Shown: positions 40,538 to 46,573 of the stretch, in pieces | How positions within the stretch are numbered: the stretch's first letter is position 1 | Layout: every line of letters starts with the position of its first letter | IMG/VR virus record: IMGVR_UViG_3300021197_000675 | Span: 1-46,573 of that record | Origin: a virus | DNA: 46,573 bases | Direction: 5' to 3' (one strand) | The notes under the pieces: generated by a model | Told to the model about the DNA's origin: nothing | The model's input: only the letters and a program-made list of their open reading frames with translations | The model's database searches: none | Made by a program: the position numbers and the translations under genes

Positions 40538-40993
40538 TTAATAACTTAAAATATCATCAGGGTCAGAAATAGTCGCTATAACTTCGTCGTCGTTAAGTAT
40601 GCGAACCTCGCCACCTTCTATTCGGAATCTAGACCCCGCATAACGCGGAAAGACCACCCACTCTTTTTCCTTGCACCAAGGTCCTTCTGGAAACTTGTCG
40701 GTGTCTTTATAAGCTAAAGGGCCTTGCCGAAGAACATAACCTACCACTGTTTGAACTTGATCTTCATCCAACGTAGATTTAGTTATGGCTATCCCGCCAG
40801 AAGTAATTCCTTTGCCTCTATACGGCAGCACCAGCATTCTCCAACCGGTAGGTTGAGGCATACGATCCATTAAAGAATTACTAATCTGGGAAGGCTCTAA
40901 TACACGCTCATCGGGTTCTACATAAGCGTCATCAATGGTTTCTACTTTTGCGGAAGCGGTAACGCCCGCAGGGGTAATAATTGCACTAGTCAT
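40538..40993 (-). CDS. GroES-like co-chaperonin
   Basis: 151 aa. Residues 48-148 follow the GroES/cpn10 fold: TGWRMLVLPYRGKGITSGG, mobile-loop region GIAITKSTLDEDQ, VVGYVLRQGPLAYKDTDKF, EKEWVVFPRYAGSRFRIEGG, then EVRILNDDEVIATIS and DPDDIL. The N-terminal 45 residues are an extra arm not found in GroES. It probably works with host GroEL to fold the large capsid protein, as T4 gp31 does. Viral co-chaperonins of this kind are frequent in marine phages. It is placed before the capsid genes, which fits. Confidence 0.85.
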   Translation of the reverse strand: MTSAIITPAGVTASAKVETIDDAYVEPDERVLEPSQISNSLMDRMPQPTGWRMLVLPYRGKGITSGGIAITKSTLDEDQVQTVVGYVLRQGPLAYKDTDKFPEGPWCKEKEWVVFPRYAGSRFRIEGGEVRILNDDEVIATISDPDDILSY

Positions 40994-41183
40994 CTAACTG
41001 CTCCTGTTTTTGTAAGAGGCCCGAGAGTTCCTCTTCTACATAAAATAAAGCATCCAATTCACCCATGAGCTTTTGATACTGCTCCATGTTTTGAATGCCG
41101 TTGTTTACTAAAATATCTCCAACGCTTTGACGCCGAGTTCTTACTGTTTTTTGTACAAACTGCACTAACTGAATAGTGTCCAT
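40986..41183 (-). CDS. Small helical protein (65 aa)
   Basis: The first 35 residues (TIQLVQFVQKTVRTRRQSVG, DILVNNGIQN) and the rest (EQYQKLMGELDALFYVEEEL, SGLLQKQEQ) form two helices, the second amphipathic and Glu/Leu-rich. It overlaps the co-chaperonin gene by eight bases. Unknown function, possibly a partner of the co-chaperonin. No metal or membrane motif. Confidence 0.6.
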   Translation of the reverse strand: MDTIQLVQFVQKTVRTRRQSVGDILVNNGIQNMEQYQKLMGELDALFYVEEELSGLLQKQEQLDD

Positions 41184-41225
41184 TCTTATATTTCCTTATT
41201 TAATCGGACACTATCTTATACTATT

Positions 41226-41642
41226 TTACTCCTCAAACCAAACAGGATTAACGTGGGGGCGATTAGCCAAATGAGCGTCTTTAATGGCGGCTTTGCTTTG
41301 TCCAAAATACTCTACGGCAAGGTGGTTTTTTACAAGTTCTTGGCACAACCACTTGTCATATACTTTAAAGTCTCCCAAGTAACGTCCGTACTTTCCTTTT
41401 TCGTGAGTCTTTAACGTAGCGACTGATCCGATTTTAAGGAAGTCTTGAACAAATCCTTTGGCCGCGAGTCCAAAACGTTTTTCTTCCAGATCTCTAGTGC
41501 GAGATTCCTCGCAATCAACCCCGAAAAGCCTAATACGCTGATTTGTAACAGAAATATTCCAGCCAAGATCCACATCCACATCTACCGTATCCCCATCGAT
41601 TATTTTGAGAATGGTGCAGCGAAAGATATAAGGATCAGACAT
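41226..41642 (-). CDS. Staphylococcal-nuclease-like endonuclease
   Basis: 138 aa with the SNase fold and the catalytic residues of the family: IIDGDTVDVDVD (D18 equals SNase D21), RIRLFGVDCEESR (R38, D43, E46 equal R35, D40, E43) and GKYGRYLG (R87 equals R87). The Ca2+-dependent active site is complete. No signal peptide, so it is probably cytoplasmic, used for host DNA breakdown or processing of phage DNA. It lies next to the lysis cassette and overlaps the lysozyme by eight bases. Confidence 0.88.
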   Translation of the reverse strand: MSDPYIFRCTILKIIDGDTVDVDVDLGWNISVTNQRIRLFGVDCEESRTRDLEEKRFGLAAKGFVQDFLKIGSVATLKTHEKGKYGRYLGDFKVYDKWLCQELVKNHLAVEYFGQSKAAIKDAHLANRPHVNPVWFEE

Positions 41643-42069
41643 AGGTGTTAGTCTTAATCATGTCAGTCACCTCTAAGCTACGACCTTTTACCTGTCGTGC
41701 CCATAAGCTATCTAAAAATTCAACGGCGGCTTTGGAATGTTCCCCTTTCTCCATATGGCCGATTGCTTTCTTAAACTGAGCGAAGCGTACCCGCCCCAGA
41801 TTGAAGTGCATATTAATAATGCCATCACGCCGCGCACCGTCCTCCAGTTCAGCAAACCACTTGTATTCCCGCGACAATTCCTTGATGGTGCGAAGAATAT
41901 CATTGGACAACATATAATCGATTTCGTCATCGCTTAAACCAAGCCCTTTGTGACTTGCCGCGCCTTCTATATTTCGCCCACAACCAATGTGTAAGATTCC
42001 CAAAGAATCTCTGTATGCGTGGGTTTTTACGCCTTCGTGGCGCTTGAGTGTTTCTATTAACTTTTCCAT
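41635..42069 (-). CDS. T4-type lysozyme (GH24 endolysin), Thr26 replaced by His
   Basis: 144 aa from ATG 42069, one base after the holin stop. Aligned without gaps to T4 lysozyme: HEG (E12, the catalytic Glu11 equivalent), YRDSLG (D21, Asp20 equivalent), then HIGCGRN, where T4 has TIGIGHL. Thr26 is therefore His27 here and His31 is Arg. The C-terminal helices align as well (ARRDGIINMHFNLG, WARQVKGRSLEV). An alternative start at 42174 would add 35 residues (MLMLLQLILLSVIWEGLLVQ...), a signal-like hydrophobic arm with a GGGAG ribosome site, but it would overlap the holin gene by 104 bases. The enzyme cleaves or rearranges peptidoglycan at the end of infection. Confidence 0.85.
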   Translation of the reverse strand: MEKLIETLKRHEGVKTHAYRDSLGILHIGCGRNIEGAASHKGLGLSDDEIDYMLSNDILRTIKELSREYKWFAELEDGARRDGIINMHFNLGRVRFAQFKKAIGHMEKGEHSKAAVEFLDSLWARQVKGRSLEVTDMIKTNTYV

Positions 42070-42070
42070 T

Positions 42071-42547
42071 TTATTTTCTGACACTACTGTCTCTGCCGTA
42101 GAAGCTGGAGGCGGCTGAACTAACAAGCCCTCCCAGATAACCGATAACAAGATTAGTTGTAGCAGCATCAACATCTGCTCCCATTAGAGTAACGAAAAAG
42201 CAGTATACCAAAAAACCGATAAGGGAGATCAAGGCAAACGCTTTACTGGTTCGGTCTTTGCTGAAGTGCCTACGGGCGTCTTTGGCATCTTCCGCTTCTG
42301 CATGGAATGCTTCTAGGTCAATCTCCATCTCGCGGATCTTGTCTTCAAACTCTCGATCTGCTTCTTTAACCTCGGCTACCCGATCGGGATTCTTTTCCAA
42401 AAACTTCTCAATCTTAACCGGGTTCTTTTCATTAATACCCAGCTTGTCAGACAGCATCTTGATAGCCATCCCCGCGACCGGATTGCTAGAGGCAATTGTC
42501 TTGGTGATGGTTGGGGCAAGAGTCTTGAGTAGGCCGCTAAGTTTCAT
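42071..42547 (-). CDS. Holin (GTA-type 3-TM holin family)
   Basis: 158 aa. N-terminal SGLLKTLAPTITKTIASSNP, helical middle (EFEDKIREMEIDLEAFHAEA), then two clear membrane segments: FALISLIGFLVYCFFVTLMG (about 104-123) and ATTNLVIGYLGGLVSSAASS (about 128-147), ending in FYGRDSS. This matches the GTA-type three-TM holin family, whose third, weaker helix would be the N-terminal one. It should form the membrane hole that lets the lysozyme act. Directly upstream of the lysozyme. Confidence 0.8.
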   Translation of the reverse strand: MKLSGLLKTLAPTITKTIASSNPVAGMAIKMLSDKLGINEKNPVKIEKFLEKNPDRVAEVKEADREFEDKIREMEIDLEAFHAEAEDAKDARRHFSKDRTSKAFALISLIGFLVYCFFVTLMGADVDAATTNLVIGYLGGLVSSAASSFYGRDSSVRK

Positions 42548-42562
42548 ATAACATCCAAAGTT

Positions 42563-42589
42563 TAATTAGGGCTTCGACGTTCCTAATTA
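42563..42589. other. Hairpin between lipoprotein and holin genes
   Basis: TAATTAGG (42563-42570) and CCTAATTA (42582-42589) form an 8-bp stem with an 11-base loop. It overlaps the stop codon of the lipoprotein gene and lies 16 bases upstream of the holin start. The T-tract is poor, so it is a weak terminator, an mRNA-processing site or a translational control element. Confidence 0.4.
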
Positions 42590-42799
42590 CTTTCCCTCGG
42601 CGTCTTCCTCCACAATCTCTTCAATCGTGTCACATACGTCCGGGACTCTAATCCCGGTTGTAACTTCAGTAGTTACACGGCCAACGGCTCGTATGCCTTT
42701 GTACACACCAGAGCAGTACAGTTCTTTGTTAGCAATCATGTCCTCGGACACGGAACAGCTACTTAACAGGAAGATAAACAATAGACAGACTTGTTTCAC
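42587..42799 (-). CDS. Small lipoprotein, spanin-like candidate
   Basis: 70 aa, GTG start overlapping the upstream gene (GTGA). The N-terminus KQVCLLFIFLLSSCSVSEDM is a bacterial lipoprotein signal with lipobox LSSC (Cys15). The mature part has two more Cys, CSGVYKG and VPDVCDTIEE, and an acidic tail. Its location before holin and lysozyme suggests an outer-membrane lysis factor like Rz1-type spanins, or a superinfection-exclusion lipoprotein. No inner-membrane spanin partner was recognised. Confidence 0.6.
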   Translation of the reverse strand: MKQVCLLFIFLLSSCSVSEDMIANKELYCSGVYKGIRAVGRVTTEVTTGIRVPDVCDTIEEIVEEDAEGK

Positions 42800-42945
42800 G
42801 TGGAACTCCTCTTCTTTTTGCGTCGGCTCTTACCGGCGGTGTTCAAGGCAATAGCTACCGCTTGTTTTTGCGGAAAACCCTCGCCTCTCAGTTTTTTTAC
42901 GTTACTACTTACAGCTTTCTTGGTTTTACCTTTTTTAAGTGGCAT
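42796..42945 (-). CDS. Basic 49-aa protein (DUF6496-like)
   Basis: Read directly from the gap: ATG 42945 to TGA 42796-42798. The protein begins PLKKGKTKKAVSSNVKKLRG and continues EGFPQKQAVAIALNTAGKSR, then KKKRSS. The N-x3-LxxEGxPxKQAVAIALxxAG signature is that of DUF6496-like small phage proteins. Its TGA overlaps the GTG of the lipoprotein gene. Function not known; the basic ends suggest nucleic-acid contact. Confidence 0.75.
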   Translation of the reverse strand: MPLKKGKTKKAVSSNVKKLRGEGFPQKQAVAIALNTAGKSRRKKKRSST

Positions 42946-42948
42946 AGA

Positions 42949-43170
42949 TCACCTAGTGTTTACAAAAATGGGAGTTTGATCACCAACCCAAGCGCCTACT
43001 ACATTAAAGTCAAAATACTCATGGGCCTCGTCGTAGGACATTCCTTGACCTTGCAAGACTTCAATACACTTTTCTCTGTCGTAAACGGCAACAGTGGGCT
43101 GACCACAACGCTCCCCAGTGCCTATAAGGGCGTCCTCAAATCCATCTGCGAGTAAAAGTTCTTTTTCCAT
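42949..43170 (-). CDS. Small acidic protein common in marine phages (73 aa)
   Basis: EKELLLADGFEDALIGTGER, then QPTVAVYDREKCIEVLQGQG and MSYDEAHEYFDFNVVGAWVG. This LLADGFE-x-A-[LF]IG and YDREKCIE pattern is frequent in small phage genes near portal or nuclease genes. Alpha/beta, acidic. The YDEA-x2-YF-x-FN motif may make protein contacts. Function unknown. It overlaps the next gene upstream by one base (TAATG). Confidence 0.65.
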   Translation of the reverse strand: MEKELLLADGFEDALIGTGERCGQPTVAVYDREKCIEVLQGQGMSYDEAHEYFDFNVVGAWVGDQTPIFVNTR

Positions 43171-43379
43171 TAGTTAATTGTAAATTTTCCGCCTCTAAGC
43201 ATGGCTCCCATGCCACGGCACGTTCCCGTAGTGACCTTACCTTTGCCTAAGTTGGTAGGGGTAGGTATTTCTTTGTAGTCACTGAAAGGCGCTTTGCCCT
43301 GATCTTGAATAACCTCAAACTTAGAAGCTGCGGGTGTTTTAGGTGGCGGCGAACCGTTTGTTTTTACTGTTCTGCTCAT
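43170..43379 (-). CDS. Small basic protein with GMGAMLRGGKF end (69 aa)
   Basis: The N-terminal half is Pro/Lys-rich and probably disordered (TNGSPPPKTPAASKFEVIQD). The C-terminus TNLGKGKVTTGTCRGMGAML then RGGKFTIN has a double-glycine element like those in other virion-module proteins. It overlaps the portal gene by four bases (ATGG region). No enzyme motif; probably a small head component. Confidence 0.6.
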   Translation of the reverse strand: MSRTVKTNGSPPPKTPAASKFEVIQDQGKAPFSDYKEIPTPTNLGKGKVTTGTCRGMGAMLRGGKFTIN

Positions 43380-45811
43380 GGTGTTTCTCCTTCTTTTTGA
43401 CGTAATCTCATCATTTCGCGTCTATCTGACGCACTTATCCGCGCTGCGGTCTGGTTTTCTTGCGATTCTAGCCGATCATCAAACTGACGGCTTCTTTCCT
43501 GCATTTTTTGCTCATCTAACCCGAGTTTTGCTTGGTCGTTAGCAATATCTGCCTGTGTTTTCTGACCTTTTATGTCTATTTCTTGTTGTTTGAGAGCAAT
43601 TAACGGATCGGGACCTTCTTCTTCCCCTCCACCCATGATCTGCTGACTTAACTGACGTACCGCTGTCAGTTCTTGAGCAATAATCTGCGCCACCATCGCT
43701 TCCACTTGCAACATCTGGTCTTCCGTAGCCGGTTGACCTTGGTTTTTCTCCACAAATTGGATAGCCGCTTGCTCTCTAGCCTTCAATTTGACATGTTCCA
43801 GTACGTGTTTCTGCAAAGCCACTATAACATTAGGCAGTTGCTGCACCATTCCACCCGCCATAAACGTCAAATGCGCCATAATATGCGCGTCATGGTCCTG
43901 TCCCTCGAAAGCTCTGAGAGAAATCTCTTCCAAAGCGTCCACGTTCTCCTGTGCTGGATCTTTAGGCTGCGGTTCTTCCACTTCAGGCGCTTTCAAAATA
44001 CTGTCAATGTCCCGAACACCCAAGGCTTCGTACATTCTGCGGAAGGCTTCCTGCTGGTTGTGTAGCTGCGGAGCTTGCATAGCCAGTTCTAACTGACTTT
44101 GCGCCAAAGCAATGCGCTGTGCTTGTGAAAAAATGTTGGGATTGGACACAGGAACCACGTCTATGCGGTCATCAAAGTCCGAAGCCATGATGGTCTGGTC
44201 CCCACCGGGCACAGAATACGGATACTCTTGCGGCAGCGACTCGTGCATCACCCTAGCCAGAATCTTAAACTCTTTCCGCATCGCATAATGCAAACGCTTA
44301 TGCACAGCACTCATCACCCGTGCGCCCTGCTCTAGCATAGCCACCGTTGTCCCTACCGCTGCGCCTTGGTTACCGTCCCCTACTTTAAGATCGGTAATCG
44401 TGGCAAACCGTTGTGCGGCATCAACCACAAACCCCAGTAACTGGAACAACGTCGTATCAGGACCTTTGAACGGCAACGGCATCAGGCTATCCCGAATCGC
44501 ACCGCCCGGAGCATCCACGTCTCTAAACTCACCCGGCTGCAAAGGATCGGCATCGTCCCTGACCCGTAGGCCACGGGCCTTGAACCCTGCTGGCAAGTTA
44601 GACAACGTCCCCGCGTCAATCAACTGACGCAAAGCAGCGGTAGCCGTTCTCGACAAACCACCTATTGTGTGGATTAGCCCTAGCCCATAGAAACCAAAAC
44701 CGGGCAAAAACTTGTAATGTACAAAATAATTAATCTTTGTTTTTTTAGGGTCTTCTTCCGCGTAGTTTCTGCGAATAGATAGCACCGTTCCTTTCTCTTC
44801 GCTGATGGTCACGATATAGGGAAGTTTTATTCCCGTAGGCTCGTTCTCATCATCCATGTCTTCAAAGCCGTCTAAATCCAGTTCAACGTGAAACTCCAAC
44901 AGGTTAACGTCATAGTTAACGGTACTAGACGGGTCCACCCCTTCTATCTTGTTAATTTCTTTCTGAACTTCGTTATCAGGACCCTGCTGCGGTTCTAGCT
45001 CTACGTCTCTGTAGAATCCTGCAAGTTGTTGTTTTCTAAGGTCATTAGCCGACATCGGCACAACGTGAGTGATAATCGGACACGTCTCTAGGTTAGACGT
45101 TTCATAAGGAACCACTAAATGCTCGGCAGGAACAAAGGTACTGACCGGACGCTCTAACGCCGAATCGTAATACACTTTCTTAAACGTCGATCCTGCTAAC
45201 GGTAAATAAAACAACATCTGATCAAACTCAGGAGTGTATTCCTCCATAATGTCCGTCAGGTAATAATTCATAAACTGCTTAACGCGCTGGGCTTGCTGTT
45301 CTTTTTCTTTGGTTAACGCACCCATAATAGTCGTGCGAACCGGACCCTCTGGCGGCAAAAGCTCGTTGTAAGCCTGTGCCTGAAACTGAGTGGCAGCTTC
45401 GGCTAGTAACGGATGCGTTACTCCCGTAGCACCGCGAAACGGCTGAGTGCGTTCCTCATAATGAAAACCCAATAACTTGAGTCCCTCAGAATAAGTATCC
45501 ATCCACTCTTTGCGGGTTTCGTTGTTCCCTTCATACTGACCCTGCAAGTCCGCCGAAAGCGTACCTAACACCGTATCGTCCATGTCTTCAGCAAGGTTCC
45601 TGTAAAAGTCTCCTTCGTCCACCATCCTTTCATCTTGCGGGTCAAAGTCCACTAAAACCCCGCCGTCTTCCGTGTCGCTAACTTCAATCTCAGCCATCAA
45701 ACCTTCAATGTCTAACCCCGTGGTCTGAGGAGCGCCAATTTCGACATCGTCCATAATCTCAATGTCCACGGTATTCTCTACCATTGGCGTGATGCCTTCA
45801 CCATTAGCCAT
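43376..45811 (-). CDS. Portal protein
   Basis: 811 aa. The acidic N-terminus (about 1-65) is followed by the portal core: FRGATGVTHPLLAEAATQFQ, AQRVKQFMNYYLTDIMEEYT, FYLPLAGSTFKKVYYDSALE, FVPAEHLVVPYETSNLETCP. The crown/stem part follows with IGGLSRTATAALRQLIDAGT, GFKARGLRVRDDADPLQPGE and FRDVDAPGGAIRDSLMPLPF. The C-terminal 150 residues are coiled coil and Gln/Glu-rich (QQEIDIKGQKTQADIANDQA). This is a P22-type portal, large for the family. It forms the DNA gate at one vertex, and the downstream adaptors attach to it. The terminase is probably encoded upstream of the right edge. Confidence 0.85.
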   Translation of the reverse strand: MANGEGITPMVENTVDIEIMDDVEIGAPQTTGLDIEGLMAEIEVSDTEDGGVLVDFDPQDERMVDEGDFYRNLAEDMDDTVLGTLSADLQGQYEGNNETRKEWMDTYSEGLKLLGFHYEERTQPFRGATGVTHPLLAEAATQFQAQAYNELLPPEGPVRTTIMGALTKEKEQQAQRVKQFMNYYLTDIMEEYTPEFDQMLFYLPLAGSTFKKVYYDSALERPVSTFVPAEHLVVPYETSNLETCPIITHVVPMSANDLRKQQLAGFYRDVELEPQQGPDNEVQKEINKIEGVDPSSTVNYDVNLLEFHVELDLDGFEDMDDENEPTGIKLPYIVTISEEKGTVLSIRRNYAEEDPKKTKINYFVHYKFLPGFGFYGLGLIHTIGGLSRTATAALRQLIDAGTLSNLPAGFKARGLRVRDDADPLQPGEFRDVDAPGGAIRDSLMPLPFKGPDTTLFQLLGFVVDAAQRFATITDLKVGDGNQGAAVGTTVAMLEQGARVMSAVHKRLHYAMRKEFKILARVMHESLPQEYPYSVPGGDQTIMASDFDDRIDVVPVSNPNIFSQAQRIALAQSQLELAMQAPQLHNQQEAFRRMYEALGVRDIDSILKAPEVEEPQPKDPAQENVDALEEISLRAFEGQDHDAHIMAHLTFMAGGMVQQLPNVIVALQKHVLEHVKLKAREQAAIQFVEKNQGQPATEDQMLQVEAMVAQIIAQELTAVRQLSQQIMGGGEEEGPDPLIALKQQEIDIKGQKTQADIANDQAKLGLDEQKMQERSRQFDDRLESQENQTAARISASDRREMMRLRQKEGETP

Positions 45812-46573
45812 CTACTTTCTCCTCGCCATGATGCGGTCTATCGTTCCGGCCATCTCTGGACTCATACTTTGTCCTTGCATACTGCCAATTCCTGCTTGGG
45901 CCATGAGCCGTGATCCGACAGCCTTGGACCGCGAGTCTTCGACCTCGCCTCCGTGAGCAAAGCCAACCTTGTCCTTGTCTTCAAACCCAAATTGAGTAAG
46001 ATCAATATCTAACTCGCCCGCCCTTTTTATAGCATCCTCTTTCTTTAGACCAAAAGACTGCGCTACTTGATCTAAACTCATCTTGTTGCGCTTGGCAAAA
46101 TCCAACATCCGGTAGGCTGCTTCTTGAGCCGTATAATCCTCATCCCCTACCGCCTTATCATCACCAAAACCGGTGCGTAATTGTTCCTGCCTTGCGGCTA
46201 AAGTATTGTACATTGGCTGCGCTGCGGATATGTCTTCCGCTGTTTCAGTAATAAAACCACCGCCATAACCACCGTCGGCTACCGCTTGCAATACCGAATC
46301 AGTAGCTTCTCCTATATTTCGTTCGCCTGTTTCACTAAGCGTAAACCCCGGCTGCATACCAAACTTTGTAGCTTGATCGGTTAACGTACCTGCCGCAACG
46401 GAGCCGACAACCGGTTGAACCGCTTCTGCGATCTGTCTCGCCGTAATTCCGCCGACAGACGCCGCATAATCCCCAATACGCTGTGCAGCAATATCTTTGG
46501 TAGGGGAACTGTTATACAAGTCTTGAATGACTTGGGCGTCAAACCTCGGGGCGGGTGTAGGTGTAGGTGTAGG
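45812..46573 (-). CDS. Putative virion protein, open at right edge
   Basis: The frame has no stop upstream and continues past the right edge, so the true start is outside. At the edge it encodes PTPTPTPAPRFDAQVIQDLY, from a (GTGTAG)n-type DNA repeat. Then come ITARQIAEAVQPVVGSVAAG, EAAYRMLDFAKRNKMSLDQV and a helical segment KKEDAIKRAGELDIDLTQFG. The C-terminus has FAHGGEVEDSRSKAVGSRLM and MAGTIDRIMARRK. The FAHGGEV resembles the GG motifs in the other virion proteins. It lies immediately upstream of the portal. Role unknown. Confidence 0.55.
   Translation of the reverse strand, partial: PTPTPTPAPRFDAQVIQDLYNSSPTKDIAAQRIGDYAASVGGITARQIAEAVQPVVGSVAAGTLTDQATKFGMQPGFTLSETGERNIGEATDSVLQAVADGGYGGGFITETAEDISAAQPMYNTLAARQEQLRTGFGDDKAVGDEDYTAQEAAYRMLDFAKRNKMSLDQVAQSFGLKKEDAIKRAGELDIDLTQFGFEDKDKVGFAHGGEVEDSRSKAVGSRLMAQAGIGSMQGQSMSPEMAGTIDRIMARRK

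Noticed and set aside
43376-46573. Terminase large subunit near the portal
   Set aside because: No Walker A/B plus nuclease pattern is found in the portal or the right-edge gene; the terminase must lie outside the window.
1-46573. tRNA genes, integrase or attachment sites
   Set aside because: No cloverleaf-like sequence, tyrosine or serine recombinase motifs, or flanking direct repeats were seen by eye; a tRNAscan and att search would be needed to exclude them fully.

Overview
The window is a tailed-phage genome fragment, apparently from a marine, short-tailed (podovirus-like) phage of a bacterium. It is almost fully coding, with genes overlapping by a few bases and nearly all on the minus strand. 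It carries a portal, scaffold, capsid protein, adaptor-like proteins and a tail nozzle, but no tape measure, sheath or tail-tube genes. There is no rRNA, tRNA, CRISPR array, integrase or insertion sequence. Terminase genes are not in the window and probably lie beyond an edge. No phage RNA polymerase is seen, and the recognisable promoters are sigma70-like, so host transcription is likely.

Left part (1-9520). A cysteine-peptidase-like gene runs off the left edge on the minus strand. It faces away from a short plus-strand pair: a helix-turn-helix protein and an overlapping zinc-ribbon frame. A ribbon-helix-helix protein and a compact replication operon follow on the minus strand. In transcription order (right to left) the operon holds a conserved coiled-coil protein (7274-7849), a protein with an SSB-like acidic tail, an archaeo-eukaryotic-type primase, a 54-aa protein, a UvrD-like helicase, a 57-aa zinc ribbon and family A DNA polymerase. 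The 54-aa and 57-aa genes were found by reading through gaps between the larger frames. A Snf2-like helicase (7944-9401) is the only long plus-strand gene. It shares a 94-bp divergent promoter region, with a 19-bp inverted repeat, with the replication operon.

Structural part (9359-46573, all minus). Transcription runs from the right edge to the left. First come a gene open at the right edge, the portal, small conserved phage genes and a lysis cassette (lipoprotein, holin, T4-type lysozyme). Then come a nuclease, a GroES-like co-chaperonin, scaffold, decoration and major capsid genes. A terminator and a probable new promoter follow the capsid gene. Next are small, often very basic, conserved proteins, head-tail adaptors, a cupredoxin-domain structural protein and fibre-like proteins. 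Then come three consecutive seven-repeat RCC1 beta-propeller proteins interleaved with a sulfotransferase/glycosyltransferase fusion and an APS-kinase-like gene. The tail nozzle and four large Gly/Ala/Gln-rich proteins, probably internal virion or ejection proteins, complete the order.

The most noteworthy points are the apparent sulfation/glycosylation module inside the RCC1 adhesin locus, a lysozyme whose Thr26-equivalent is histidine, a cupredoxin domain with a full set of possible copper ligands in a virion protein, the divergent promoter/operator, and a double-glycine motif that recurs across virion proteins in a genome that also encodes a C39-like peptidase.
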